64,000 nt of DNA from Paenibacillus sp. RC334 (GCF_030034735.1 NZ_CP125370.1:4821001-4885000), one strand, 5' to 3'; shown: positions 46,171 through 55,325, numbered from the stretch's first letter. Numbers and translations are program-made. Notes: generated by a model not told the origin, from the sequence alone.

Positions 46171-46931
46171 AGAACCTCCCTGAAATCGAAATCCCGCAAA
46201 TGGCCGGACCGTTCCACCTTCGTATTTAAATACCGTTCATTATATTGCGACACATCACCCCACAACGGCATACGCCCTGCGACATTCATACCGGATTGCT
46301 TCAAGGCTTCCAGTTTTTTAGGGTTATTCGTAATCAAGGTTACTGGTTTTTGTCTCAGGTGACGGAGCACATTAATCGCATCCGCATAATTGCGAGTATC
46401 ATCTTCAAAGCCCAATTGGTGGTTGGCTTCGACGGTATCCATACCTTCTTCCTGCAAAATGTAAGCCATTGCTTTGCTAAACAAGCCAATCCCACGGCCC
46501 TCATGGTTTGCCAGATAGAACAACGCACCCGTTCCGTGCTCCACAATCATTTTCATGGACTGGTGGAGCTGAAATCCGCAATCACAACGCTTGCTGCCAA
46601 AAATATCTCCAGTATGACAAATGCTATGCATACGAACAAGCGCCTTTTCCGACTGTTGAAGATCGCCGTACACCAGTACGCTCGATTGCTGCCCCTCTGC
46701 CAAATTCAGTGTGGACAAACGCTTCACAATCGTGTCAGCGGTGGCATTCATCAAGTCCTGACGATCTTCCTCATCCCGTACAGGCAACCAGCAATACCAT
46801 TGAAAAACAACCGTTTCCCCTTCCAAATTGACTGGCAGCTTAATCGGCCCTACCAAAATCGTCGAAGATTGCTCTCCGCGAATCGTTTGAATTTTATCAT
46901 TAAGTAACGTAGCTACGTCTTTTTGGTTCAT
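46167..46931 (-). CDS. ribA: GTP cyclohydrolase II (single-domain RibA)
   Basis: A 254-residue GTP cyclohydrolase II without the fused RibB domain usual in Bacillus. Zinc cysteines are in ICHTGDIFGSKRCDCGFQL (about residues 117-135), catalytic residues in NHEGRGIGLFSKAMAY (including the Tyr equivalent to E. coli Tyr105) and TVEANHQLGFEDDTRNY. The N-terminal 70 residues are longer than in E. coli RibA. The product feeds RibD, whose gene overlaps it by four bases. The Tyr conservation argues for the canonical pyrimidine product rather than a FAPy-type variant. Confidence 0.93.
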   Translation of the reverse strand: MNQKDVATLLNDKIQTIRGEQSSTILVGPIKLPVNLEGETVVFQWYCWLPVRDEEDRQDLMNATADTIVKRLSTLNLAEGQQSSVLVYGDLQQSEKALVRMHSICHTGDIFGSKRCDCGFQLHQSMKMIVEHGTGALFYLANHEGRGIGLFSKAMAYILQEEGMDTVEANHQLGFEDDTRNYADAINVLRHLRQKPVTLITNNPKKLEALKQSGMNVAGRMPLWGDVSQYNERYLNTKVERSGHLRDFDFREVL

Positions 46932-47002
46932 CTCTCTGCACCGTCCTTTATATAAGCTCTATCCATCCGGAAGCCCCGGCTATTTAAAGGCTAATCGCTG
47001 AT

Positions 47003-48106
47003 TTATATGATTTGATTTTCTGCTTGTAAAAAATATTCATGAAACGTGGATTCCATCGTAAGCTGTCGTTCCTGAAGCTCTGTGACAGTCTGCCGCCGCT
47101 CGTCTTCGAACTCTTTTAGGCCCGCTGCGGTATATCCACCCTCCTGACGCAAACGAAGAAGCTCACTCGCCAGTACATCGGCATCCTTCAAGGCGGCGTT
47201 CAAGCCAAAAGCTCCGGAAGGTGTCATGGTATGCGCCGCATCTCCAATGAGGACCAGTCCGTTCCGCGACCACGTATCACTGCGGCTGCTGAAAATATCC
47301 AACGGTACGAAGTCCTTCCACGAACGAATGTGATCATGTACGCTATGCTCTAAGTCCGGGAAAGTCTCAACTAACAAGTGTATGAACGGTTCGAAAGACT
47401 GCTTGAACAAAGTTTGGAAGCTACCTTCCTCCACATTCCAGCCTATTTGAATATAACCCTCAGCCTGCGAAAATAAAGACAACTGCCGCCCGTTGACCAA
47501 TGCCAGACGTGTGACAGGCTCCCATCCGGCAGGTGCAGTAATTTTGGCCCACAGCAGATCATAGCCGTGTCTGATATTCGTCACTGGCATCTGCGCCAGC
47601 TTGCGCACGGTCGAATAGCGACCATCTGCCCCGACAATAACAGAGCTGCGAATCGTAACCTCATCGCCGTTCTTATCGCAAGCGATCAAGCCCGTGTATC
47701 CCTGCTCGCTATCGCCTTCCAGCGCAGTCACTGTCGTGCCCGCCAAATAACGAAAGGACTCATACGTAGCCGCCTGCTTGAGCAAAGCGTCCAAAAAATG
47801 AGGCTGTGGAATATGGACCCCTACATTACCGACCGCTGGCTCAATCGTCTTCACCTGCTGCTGATGCTCCCAATATTCGATTCTCGTCGAAGCGAGGATG
47901 TAGTCCTCATGAATTTGTTCGAGCAGCTTATGCTTTTGGATCACTTGCTGACCCTCATCATTTAAAATTTCGCCGCGAAAAGCCTTTCCCGCCACGCTCT
48001 GCCGCTCAACCAATATCGTCGAAACACCTTGCTCCGCCAACAAACAGGATAACAAGGCCCCGGCTGGTCCCCCTCCAACTACGCACACTTCACATTCCAG
48101 CTTCAT
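47003..48106 (-). CDS. FAD-dependent monooxygenase
   Basis: A 367-residue flavoprotein hydroxylase (p-hydroxybenzoate hydroxylase-like). FAD motifs: VVGGGPAGALLSCLLAEQGVSTILVER (9-35), SVIVGADGRYSTVRK (the DG motif) and GLVLIGDAAHTMTPSGAFGLNAALKDAD (the GD motif). It lies 71 bases upstream of ribA in the same direction, so the three genes may be one operon, supplying FAD to this enzyme or modifying a flavin or pteridine-like compound (inference). Divergent from an HxlR regulator. Substrate unknown. Confidence 0.88.
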   Translation of the reverse strand: MKLECEVCVVGGGPAGALLSCLLAEQGVSTILVERQSVAGKAFRGEILNDEGQQVIQKHKLLEQIHEDYILASTRIEYWEHQQQVKTIEPAVGNVGVHIPQPHFLDALLKQAATYESFRYLAGTTVTALEGDSEQGYTGLIACDKNGDEVTIRSSVIVGADGRYSTVRKLAQMPVTNIRHGYDLLWAKITAPAGWEPVTRLALVNGRQLSLFSQAEGYIQIGWNVEEGSFQTLFKQSFEPFIHLLVETFPDLEHSVHDHIRSWKDFVPLDIFSSRSDTWSRNGLVLIGDAAHTMTPSGAFGLNAALKDADVLASELLRLRQEGGYTAAGLKEFEDERRQTVTELQERQLTMESTFHEYFLQAENQII

Positions 48107-48230
48107 CTGACTTCCTCCTGCGCCTAAACCATGACCTCAACAATTAGTCCGTACCTGTTAATTTAATTGCATCGTTATAATATCAAATTTTAAGCATTTT
48201 GCAACAATCCCAAGAGCGATTTCGAATCAG

Positions 48231-48270
48231 CAATATATAGATCGAAGCGGTTTAGTTCGTCTATATATTG
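48231..48270. other. long hairpin in the monooxygenase/HxlR intergenic region
   Basis: CAATATATAGA and TCTATATATTG are exact 11-bp arms, extended by CGAA/TTCG inside one bulge, around a nine-base loop. There is no T-run on either side. It is the most conspicuous structure in the 48107-48457 gap, which otherwise holds the operators below. Confidence 0.6.
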
Positions 48271-48336
48271 TACTTTCGAGCGTGGGGAATCGAATGATGG
48301 AAAATGCTATATATACGTCCGTATCGAATCCGACAA

Positions 48337-48351
48337 GTTACTTTATGTAAC
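48337..48351. promoter_or_regulatory. inverted repeat, HxlR operator candidate A
   Basis: GTTAC-TTTAT-GTAAC is a perfect inverted repeat between the divergent monooxygenase and HxlR genes. Confidence 0.5.
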
Positions 48352-48397
48352 AAAGTATATTTATATCATTCTATTTCGTCAAGTAATAAATTTATGT

Positions 48398-48417
48398 AAA
48401 GTAAAATCATTTACTTT
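48398..48417. promoter_or_regulatory. inverted repeat, HxlR operator candidate B
   Basis: AAAGTAAA-ATCA-TTTACTTT has perfect 8-bp arms and lies 41 bases upstream of the HxlR start codon. Confidence 0.55.
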
Positions 48418-48457
48418 TAACAGTGGATCGTTAATAATAGGAGCATGAGGTGATCAC

Positions 48458-48793
48458 ATGAACATTCCGCAAATGTGCCCACGGTTTGAAAAAGCCATGG
48501 AGCTACTGAGCAAACGTTGGACGGTATTAATCGTGTTTCAACTAACTAACGGTCCGCAACGATTTGTCGCGATTGAGAATTCAATCCCCAATTTAAGCGG
48601 GAAGGTCCTTTCCGATCGCTTGAAGGAGCTTGAGGAAGAAGGAATCATACAACGTATGGTTTATCCCGAGAAGCCGGTTCGGATCGAATACTCCCTTACG
48701 GATAAGGGACGCGATTTAGCGCCGTTGTTTGACCATATCGGGACTTGGGCTACCCGCTGGATTGAAGTTCTGCCAGCAATTGAGCAGCAATAA
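48458..48793 (+). CDS. HxlR family winged-helix regulator
   Basis: A 111-residue HxlR/DUF24 regulator: CPRFEKAMELLSKRWTVLIVFQL with the conserved Cys7, the wing region GKVLSDRLKELEEEGIIQRMVYPEKPVRIEYSLTDKG. The N-terminal Cys is the redox/quinone-sensing residue in several family members. Divergent from the FAD monooxygenase/rib group, which it probably controls. RBS ATAGGAG upstream. Confidence 0.9.
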   Translation: MNIPQMCPRFEKAMELLSKRWTVLIVFQLTNGPQRFVAIENSIPNLSGKVLSDRLKELEEEGIIQRMVYPEKPVRIEYSLTDKGRDLAPLFDHIGTWATRWIEVLPAIEQQ

Positions 48794-48835
48794 CCTGCGT
48801 TAAATCAACACGGACACAGACTGCTAACATGCCAA

Positions 48836-48885
48836 AGAACGCCTTGCGTCATGAGTACAATTGTACTCATGACGCAAGGCGTTCT
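48836..48885. terminator. 50-base perfect palindrome, bidirectional terminator
   Basis: A symmetrical palindrome of exactly 50 bases, centred on CAATTG and starting AGAACGCCTTGCGTCATGAG; every base pairs. It is followed by TATTTTTC on the plus strand and lies between convergent HxlR genes. It works as a terminator but is far longer than needed. Confidence 0.85.
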
Positions 48886-48918
48886 ATTTTTCATATGACG
48901 GATTGCCCTATGATTTAC

Positions 48919-49302
48919 TTATATATCGTCGCGTAGCATTTCCTCGCGAATAGACTGAACCCGCTTTTTCCCCCAATCATACATCATTTCTACAATAGGT
49001 AAAATCGTCATCCCCAGCTCGGTCATTGAATATTCTACCTTTGGGGGCACCTCGGGATACACCTCTCGATGTACAATGCCGTCCTCCATCAATTCTCGCA
49101 ACTGATTGGTCAGTACTTTATGAGACAGCTTCGGAAACAGCCTTTGCAAGTCACTGAACCGGTGCGGCCCTTCCACACCCAGATGCCATAAAATGACGAC
49201 CTTCCACTTGCCGCTTAACACCGACAAGGTCAGTTCTTTTTCACAGTTATAGTCTCCGTTGACGATCTTCTCCCGTATTTCTTCTCTCAGCGTATCAGAC
49301 AT
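48919..49302 (-). CDS. HxlR family winged-helix regulator
   Basis: A 127-residue regulator of the HxlR family, with [25 protein letters not shown] (conserved Cys near residue 15), [38 protein letters not shown] start it at 49302 because AAGGAG is about nine bases upstream; the longer frame adds 31 residues without family similarity. It is divergent from the DJ-1/PfpI gene, its probable target. Confidence 0.88.
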   Translation of the reverse strand: MSDTLREEIREKIVNGDYNCEKELTLSVLSGKWKVVILWHLGVEGPHRFSDLQRLFPKLSHKVLTNQLRELMEDGIVHREVYPEVPPKVEYSMTELGMTILPIVEMMYDWGKKRVQSIREEMLRDDI

Positions 49303-49334
49303 ATATCGGTTAACTCCTTCTATTCCATCATGAT

Positions 49335-49393
49335 CTTGCACCGTACTTGCACCGTAATAGTAACCTGCAGGTAACCTCCGCACTTGAAAGTGC
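49335..49393. promoter_or_regulatory. operator candidates between HxlR and DJ-1 genes
   Basis: Two direct repeats of CTTGCACCGTA (49335-49356) and the perfect inverted repeat GCACTT-GA-AAGTGC (49380-49393) lie in the divergent promoter region. Similar ACCGTA words occur at the other HxlR locus (59347). Confidence 0.5.
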
Positions 49394-49462
49394 ATTCTTC
49401 ACAGCCGGACGAAGCCATTCTACAATAATAGATATCGTTTCACATTCAAGGAGGAATGAAGT

Positions 49463-49981
49463 ATGAGTAAAAAGGCTCTTTTTATTATACCCCCGGAACG
49501 CTTTAATGAAGATGAATTGTTTAAACCGAAGGAAGCGCTGGAGCAAGCAGGCGTTACTGTTACGCTGGCTAGTACCCAAACAGGTGAAATTATCGGTGAC
49601 TACAACGGTAAAGCGACCGCGAATCTGGTTTTCACAGACGCTGTCCCTACTGATTATGACGTGGTCGCTGTAATCGGCGGATCGGGCACGAATGATCATC
49701 TGTGGAACAACGCGGATCTCCAAGCCCTGCTAAAACAAACGCATGAGCAAAAGATTCTGTTGTCCGGCATCTGTGCTGGCTCTGTAGCCGTGGCCCAAAC
49801 CGGGCTGCTCTCCGGCAGAGCGGCTGCATGCTATCCGGTGGATGTGCAAAAGGATCAGCTCCAGACGCATCAAGTCGAATATGTGACTCAGCATGTGGTT
49901 GCACATAGCGACATTATTACTGCTGACGGTCCAGACGGCGCACAGGAATTTGGCGAAGCCCTCGTTCAAGCCTTGCAATAG
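49463..49981 (+). CDS. DJ-1/PfpI family protein
   Basis: A 172-residue DJ-1/PfpI superfamily protein. The nucleophile elbow is ILLSGICAGSVAVAQTGLL with Cys at about residue 99, and the Glu near the N-terminus (PPERFNEDELF) can pair with it. Members act as glyoxalase III, deglycase or stress proteins. Probably induced by oxidative or electrophile stress through the adjacent HxlR protein. RBS AAGGAGG. Confidence 0.9.
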   Translation: MSKKALFIIPPERFNEDELFKPKEALEQAGVTVTLASTQTGEIIGDYNGKATANLVFTDAVPTDYDVVAVIGGSGTNDHLWNNADLQALLKQTHEQKILLSGICAGSVAVAQTGLLSGRAAACYPVDVQKDQLQTHQVEYVTQHVVAHSDIITADGPDGAQEFGEALVQALQ

Positions 49982-50017
49982 GTTTGAGCCGAGCCCCCCA
50001 CAGAACAGGTAATACGA

Positions 50018-51085
50018 TCAAGCATTTTCAGGCCCTTTTTTTATTGGACTTGGAGATGCTTTCTTTCTAATACTATAACGTCTCATGGCTCCTGGAACGC
50101 CTTTGATTTCCAGCATTCCCTCATAAATCAGGGCTCGAAGCCGATATTCGAAAAATTCATCTCCCATCTGCTGATCCAGGTGCCCCATAGCTTCTCCGAT
50201 CACTCTTGCTGATTTGATATAATCAGGCTGGACTTGCCGCTTGTGCAACTCATCCACCTTACTCATAATATAGGCATCATAATCGTTTTCTTCTACATTA
50301 ACGATGCTCCCATCCTTCCATATACGTAGCACCTCAGGCTTCATCGCCAGCTTACACCATTCTTCCGCCATTCGTTCTCTTTCTTCTGGTGTTAAAGAAA
50401 CATCCTTGTCCTCTCGACTTAGAATAGCTTGTAGTTTGTCGGCAGGTATCTCGCCTGATCTTAGGCCTGTAGCATCCGGACGTTTAAATACGCGGCTGTA
50501 AGCATCTGCCGCATTTTTAATCCGAATATCGTTAGACATATTCCTCAGCAGGTACATGCTCAAACGAAGCCCCACCTGCTCAGGAGTATTGCTCCCCGTC
50601 CAGATCGTAATATCCGCCTGCGCTGGAATAGCAGCAAACTGCTCCAGCAACAGAAAATCATCCCTTTCAGCATCCTCATCATGCTCATCATAAATATGAT
50701 CTCTGAACCATTCCCGCCGTTGCCTGCGCCCCATTTCCTGCTGAAGCTGCCACAATGGGCCGATGGCATAGTTATCCCGAAAAGGAATAACCCGATGCGT
50801 ATCTTCCCATCCCAGTTGTTTGAGTGCTATTTTCATACTCCCTGCAAAAGAATCGCCAATCACGATATGCACCTGCGTGCCACCCTCGTCAGGCTCCCAC
50901 CATGAGCGTCTGTTTTGAGTCTCAAGCAAGTAATCATATAACTCTGACACTTGCTCATACAAATCATCTTTAGAAGCTTCGTTCCGTTTCACAGCTTCTG
51001 TCACTTGTATGATGTCTATCAGCCATAATCTTTGTTCGCCCGCAGTCATGCTGCGAATTGCCTCCACAAATCCTTTATTCTCCAT
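50018..51085 (-). CDS. DUF1835 / DUF3658 domain-containing protein
   Basis: A 355-residue protein of two uncharacterised domains: DUF1835 in the first half (VHIVIGDSFAGSMKIALKQLGWEDTHRVIPFRDNYAIGPLWQL, about 75-120) and DUF3658 in the second half (AMGHLDQQMGDEFFEYRLRALIYEGMLEIKG). I start at MENKGF (51085) because AAAAGGAG precedes it; the longer frame adds 15 residues. No catalytic motif is known for this family. No operon partner. Confidence 0.82.
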   Translation of the reverse strand: MENKGFVEAIRSMTAGEQRLWLIDIIQVTEAVKRNEASKDDLYEQVSELYDYLLETQNRRSWWEPDEGGTQVHIVIGDSFAGSMKIALKQLGWEDTHRVIPFRDNYAIGPLWQLQQEMGRRQRREWFRDHIYDEHDEDAERDDFLLLEQFAAIPAQADITIWTGSNTPEQVGLRLSMYLLRNMSNDIRIKNAADAYSRVFKRPDATGLRSGEIPADKLQAILSREDKDVSLTPEERERMAEEWCKLAMKPEVLRIWKDGSIVNVEENDYDAYIMSKVDELHKRQVQPDYIKSARVIGEAMGHLDQQMGDEFFEYRLRALIYEGMLEIKGVPGAMRRYSIRKKASPSPIKKGPENA

Positions 51086-51200
51086 GACTTTTTCTCCTTT
51101 TACACCTGTTTTTCGTGCCGCAGTGTCCAATGGAATTGTCGAATCGGAATAGTCGTGCTATGTTAAAGGAATCGACGTTGTAGCATAGGAGGCTTCTGCC

Positions 51201-51905
51201 GTGAATATGAAAGGCAAAATCCATTTACATCAAGTAACGTCCGAATCGTTACGACTGGGCGCCTTACTTTCTTTAGTAGGGGGGTTTCTGGACACATACA
51301 CGTTTGTCGGAAGAGATGGCGTGTTCGCCAATGCACAGACAGGCAATATCGTACTGCTGGCTGTCAAAGCCATTCAGGGAAACTGGGGTCAGGCGTTAGC
51401 CCATATCCCGCCCCTGATCGCCTTTTCACTGGGTGTTTTTGTAGCCGAGGGGATTAAGAGAAAATCCACCCACCGCCTGACACCGGACTGGGCCCGTGCC
51501 ATTCTACTGCTGGAAATTTTCATTTTTTTCATCGTGGGTCTGATTCCGCAGTCGGTTCCCAATACGGTGGTGACGGTGATCGTCTCGTTCGTCGCTTCCG
51601 TACAAATGACTTCCTTCCGCAAGCTCATTGATGCGCCGTACACCTCCACCGTCAGCACGGGGAACCTCAGATCTGCGACAGAGGCGGTGTATATCGCCAT
51701 TACGACCAAGGACACGAATGCTGCCATTCGTGCCATGCGTTACGGTGTCATCCTGATCACCTTTCTGGTCGGGGCTTTTCTGGGAGGATTTTTGACGTTG
51801 GCTATTGGAGATAAAGCCATCTGGGGCGCTGTAGTGGCACTCATTTTTTCTTTTATTTTATTTACGGAAAAAGAACATAAGTGGAAGCTACCCCTGAGCC
51901 ACTAA
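51201..51905 (+). CDS. YoaK (DUF1275) family membrane protein
   Basis: A 234-residue membrane protein of the DUF1275/YoaK family, about six membrane helices with GGFLDTYTFVGRDGVFANAQTGNIVLLAV near the N-terminus, the family hallmark. Function unknown. The start is GTG, with AGGAGG eight bases upstream; a nearby ATG two codons later is worse spaced. It stands alone. Confidence 0.9.
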   Translation: MNMKGKIHLHQVTSESLRLGALLSLVGGFLDTYTFVGRDGVFANAQTGNIVLLAVKAIQGNWGQALAHIPPLIAFSLGVFVAEGIKRKSTHRLTPDWARAILLLEIFIFFIVGLIPQSVPNTVVTVIVSFVASVQMTSFRKLIDAPYTSTVSTGNLRSATEAVYIAITTKDTNAAIRAMRYGVILITFLVGAFLGGFLTLAIGDKAIWGAVVALIFSFILFTEKEHKWKLPLSH

Positions 51906-51912
51906 TCCTGCA

Positions 51913-53088
51913 TTAGCCCTGAATAAACTGTCGCTGGGCGGTTTCAAAAAAGTTCAAAAGGTCTTCACGGGACGAGAACGCTGCCTGAGCCGATTGGTTG
52001 CTGCCGCCACCCTTACCCTGAAACGCGCCCAGATGCTCTTTAAAGTATGCTCCGCAGGCAACATGCTGTGTGCCGTTATGCGTCAGAATGATTTTGTTTT
52101 CTGCTGTTGTGGCTAATAATACAAGTAAATCATGCTCAGATGTCAGCTTGGCAGCCATTTGCTGTAATTCCTGAAAGGTTTTTTGTTCAAAAATATGAGC
52201 CAAAACTTTCCCCTGAACAGCAGAAAGCAACTCTGCTGCCTGATACGAAGTATTTTCTTCTTGCAGGATGTCCACTTCCGCCTTGAGCTGCTTGTGCTCC
52301 TGCTCCCACTTTTCAAAGCGGGTCAAAATATCCTTGCGCCCGGTATTAAACTTCGCAGACAGCACGTCCAAAATCTGAAGACTTTCGTTAAAGTCCTGAA
52401 GCGCGCGAAGGCCGCATTTAAAATGGATTCTCGCTAGCCCCTTTTGCTTCTCCCATTTCAGACATTTGATCATTCCAATTTCCCCGGTTCGGCCAACATG
52501 TGTACCGCCGCAAGCATTGTATTCAATACCTTCAATCTCGACAATGCGGATATTCTCCGTTACTTTAGGCATTTTTACAAGTGGAATGTCCTTCAATTGC
52601 TCGTTCGTCACTATATAACTTTGGATGCTACGGTTACTATAGATTTGCCGATTCACTTCCTGCTCGATGGCGGATAACTGCGCAGGTGTCAGTTCAGAAC
52701 AGTTTACATCAATTGTGGCGTACTCTTGTCCCAGATGAAAGCTTTCCGTCCGCGCTCCCAGCAGCTCCCGACAAATCGCCGACAACAAATGCTGTCCACT
52801 ATGCTGCTGCATATGATCAAATCTGCGCTCCCAATCCAATGTGCAAGCCACCTTCTCAGCCTCCGGCAAACGTTCGACCTGATGCCAAATATCGCCCTCT
52901 TCCAGAAAAACATCCACCACCGGAACGCCCTGAATCGTTCCCGTATCACATGGCTGACCCCCTCCATGCGGATAAAAAGCCGTTTCCTCCAGCATAACAA
53001 AATATCCGCCGTCTCTTTCCATGCTGCGTGTAATATGAGTCTCCCACTCCGTAAGGGTCGGAGAAGAGTAGTATAGTTTTGTCGTCAT
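51913..53088 (-). CDS. alanyl-tRNA editing protein AlaX (long form)
   Basis: A 391-residue AlaXp-type protein that hydrolyses Ser-tRNA(Ala) and related mischarged products. Editing-domain zinc motifs are HSGQHLLSA (about 95-103) and CGGTHVGRTGEIGMIK (about 192-207). A long coiled coil and a C-terminal DHHA1-like domain (GAFQGKGGGSNQSAQAAFSS) follow, as in the AlaX-L group. The catalytic core of AlaRS is absent. Convergent with YoaK gene; RBS weak (AAGG). Confidence 0.9.
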   Translation of the reverse strand: MTTKLYYSSPTLTEWETHITRSMERDGGYFVMLEETAFYPHGGGQPCDTGTIQGVPVVDVFLEEGDIWHQVERLPEAEKVACTLDWERRFDHMQQHSGQHLLSAICRELLGARTESFHLGQEYATIDVNCSELTPAQLSAIEQEVNRQIYSNRSIQSYIVTNEQLKDIPLVKMPKVTENIRIVEIEGIEYNACGGTHVGRTGEIGMIKCLKWEKQKGLARIHFKCGLRALQDFNESLQILDVLSAKFNTGRKDILTRFEKWEQEHKQLKAEVDILQEENTSYQAAELLSAVQGKVLAHIFEQKTFQELQQMAAKLTSEHDLLVLLATTAENKIILTHNGTQHVACGAYFKEHLGAFQGKGGGSNQSAQAAFSSREDLLNFFETAQRQFIQG

Positions 53089-53110
53089 TCAAGGTTCCTC
53101 ACTTTGGATT

Positions 53111-53986
53111 TCAATTTGTAAAAAACGTCTCCATTTTTTGAATAAAGGCTTTTGCGGCTGGACCTACATATTTATCTACACGATAAAACATTTCCAAATG
53201 TCGGGTAGGTGCATGCTTGATCGGAATCGCGCGAATCCCCAGTGACCCGAAGCTTTCAATCAATTGGCTCGGCTGAATCGTAGCTCCTATGCCTTCTTTC
53301 ACCAGTTGAAACAGAGATGTTGCTGAGCCTGTTTCCATCAAAGGATGGATTAAAACCCCCTGATCTTCACACCAACGATCCACCAGATCACGCCCGACAA
53401 ATCCTTTGGGATACATCACTAAAGAAACTTTTGCCAAGTCTTCCGGTACAATTATATCTTTGTCTGCTAAATCATGTTCTGTATTTACATACAAGCTGTG
53501 CGTTTCCGTATAAAAAGGGATGCGGTGCAAACGGTGATCCGAATGAATCCCCAAGCCTACTCCAATATCCACTTTATTATCGAGCACTTCATTGTAAATA
53601 TCAATCGAGGGAATGACCTGAACCTTCGTATGAGGAAACTCCTTGTGAAAGCTGATCAGTACAGGAGTCAGTCGATAATCCAGGTCAGAGGGCAGAACCG
53701 CAACACGCAAATGACCGGTATGGAGATGGGTCAGATCAGATATGGCGTTTTTTGCATTTTCCAATTGCTGAATGACTTGTGAAGCGTAGTGCTCCAGAAG
53801 CTCGCCTGCTTCCGTCTTTACGGTTTTCTTGCCAATACGGTCGAACAAAGGGACCCCCACCTCATCCTCTAATACCCGTATTTGCTGGCTCAGCGTGGGT
53901 TGCGAAATTCCCAGCTTGTAGGCGGCCTCAGAAAAATGCAGCTCTTTGCACAATCGAAGAAAATATTGCAATTGCCGTATTTCCAT
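53111..53986 (-). CDS. LysR family transcriptional regulator
   Basis: A 291-residue LysR regulator with the N-terminal winged HTH MEIRQLQYFLRLCKELHFSEAAYKLGISQPTLSQQIRVLEDEVGVPLFDR (1-50) and a periplasmic-binding-like effector domain. Start at 53986 is chosen because GGAGG is nine bases upstream, and LysR proteins begin this way. Divergent from a CynX/NimT-type MFS gene, its probable target. Confidence 0.93.
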   Translation of the reverse strand: MEIRQLQYFLRLCKELHFSEAAYKLGISQPTLSQQIRVLEDEVGVPLFDRIGKKTVKTEAGELLEHYASQVIQQLENAKNAISDLTHLHTGHLRVAVLPSDLDYRLTPVLISFHKEFPHTKVQVIPSIDIYNEVLDNKVDIGVGLGIHSDHRLHRIPFYTETHSLYVNTEHDLADKDIIVPEDLAKVSLVMYPKGFVGRDLVDRWCEDQGVLIHPLMETGSATSLFQLVKEGIGATIQPSQLIESFGSLGIRAIPIKHAPTRHLEMFYRVDKYVGPAAKAFIQKMETFFTN

Positions 53987-54005
53987 AGAATCTCGCCTCC
54001 AAATC

Positions 54006-54020
54006 ATAGTTTATAACTAT
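54006..54020. promoter_or_regulatory. LysR-type operator candidate
   Basis: ATAGTT-TAT-AACTAT is a perfect inverted repeat with the T-N11-A layout of LysR sites, placed between the divergent LysR and MFS genes. Confidence 0.55.
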
Positions 54021-54103
54021 TGTTTATATAGAATAAATAGTATTGATCTATTATAGAGCGAAATCTACAATGAATTCAACGTTAAAGAAAAGAGGCGTTT
54101 TGT

Positions 54104-55264
54104 ATGCGTTTGGTGTATCTTATCCTGATTATATTTTTTATCTCCTTAAATTTAAGACCCTCCATTACGTCCGTCGGGCCTTTACTGGATATCATTCAAG
54201 CTCATTTGGGATTAAGCGGGGTGACCGCCAGTTTAATTACGGCGCTGCCTATTTTCTGTATGGGCCTCTTCTCTCTGTCATCTATCTGGCTCCAGCATCG
54301 CTTAGGCGTTGAAAGATCTTTGCTTGCAGCCATGCTGTTGATCCTCATAGCCACGTTCCTGCGCATGTTCGTTCATCATACTTCCTTCCTGCTCGCTACC
54401 GCTATATTCTCTGGAATAGGTATCGGAATCGCAGGCCCCTTGGTTGCGGGGTTTATCAAAAAATATTTTCCCGAGAAACCAGGGTTAACCGGGCTTTATT
54501 CCGTTTCCATGGTAATCGGAGCAGCCGTTGCATCCAGCTTTTCTGTGCCACTTTTCCGACAAATGGACTCTTGGCAGCACGCTCTGAGCTTCTGGAGCAT
54601 TTTAGCGGTTCCCGCTGTGCTACTCCTTCTCCCCCTGCTCCAAAAAAGAGAAGTTCCTGCAAAAAACCTGCGGAGTTCGTCTTTCTCGATCAGGAATAAA
54701 CGGGTACATTTATTTACTTTATTTTTTGGCTGTATGGCGGGTATTTTTTACGCTGTGACTGCTTGGTTGGCCCCCATCGCGCAAGCTGCGGGTTTAGACC
54801 ATGCTCAGTCCGGTATGGTGCTTACCCTATTTACCCTGATTCAAATCCCGGTAAGCTTCTTCATCCCTCTTCTTGCCGGTAAATCAGGAAACAGAACAAC
54901 ATGGCTGCTTCTATGTGGTCTATCTGAATTGATCGGCATTGTCCTGTTGATGACACACTCTTCTCCTTGGGTGGCTGCTATTTTCCTGGGCATTGGAGCT
55001 GGTGGATTGTTTCCTTTAGCACTACTCATTCCAATCGAAGAAGCAGCGCATACAGAAGAAGCTACCTCATGGTCTGCAATGATGCAATTTGGAGGATATT
55101 TGCTAGGCTCTCTGGGACCTGCCTTGATCGGGCTGAGCCTCGACCTTTTTCAGACGTTTATGCCAACCTTGTTCATACTGGCTATGATCATATGTACGAT
55201 GATTTTGGTGGGCTTAAAGATAGGGAACAAAGATAAACGTTCGCTTTCCGATAAGAATTTATAA
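54104..55264 (+). CDS. MFS transporter, CynX/NimT type
   Basis: A 386-residue major facilitator with about 12 membrane helices and the CynX-like opening LILIIFFISLNLRPSITSVGPLLDIIQ. Relatives transport cyanate, 2-nitroimidazole or similar small compounds; specificity cannot be inferred here. RBS AAAGAG is weak. Probably controlled by the divergent LysR protein. Confidence 0.85.
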   Translation: MRLVYLILIIFFISLNLRPSITSVGPLLDIIQAHLGLSGVTASLITALPIFCMGLFSLSSIWLQHRLGVERSLLAAMLLILIATFLRMFVHHTSFLLATAIFSGIGIGIAGPLVAGFIKKYFPEKPGLTGLYSVSMVIGAAVASSFSVPLFRQMDSWQHALSFWSILAVPAVLLLLPLLQKREVPAKNLRSSSFSIRNKRVHLFTLFFGCMAGIFYAVTAWLAPIAQAAGLDHAQSGMVLTLFTLIQIPVSFFIPLLAGKSGNRTTWLLLCGLSELIGIVLLMTHSSPWVAAIFLGIGAGGLFPLALLIPIEEAAHTEEATSWSAMMQFGGYLLGSLGPALIGLSLDLFQTFMPTLFILAMIICTMILVGLKIGNKDKRSLSDKNL

Positions 55265-55325
55265 ACTCCGTAAACAAAGATTTCATCAAAATTTAGCTTG
55301 TAATTTAAATATTATTGTATTATGA

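Noticed and set aside
45070..46931. Toxoflavin-like pathway (ToxB/ToxE homologues)
   Set aside because: The methyltransferase and other tox genes are absent and GTP cyclohydrolase II keeps the Tyr that gives the normal riboflavin-pathway product.
53987..54007. Seven-residue extension of the LysR ORF
   Set aside because: The MEIRQ start has the ribosome site and the standard LysR N-terminus.
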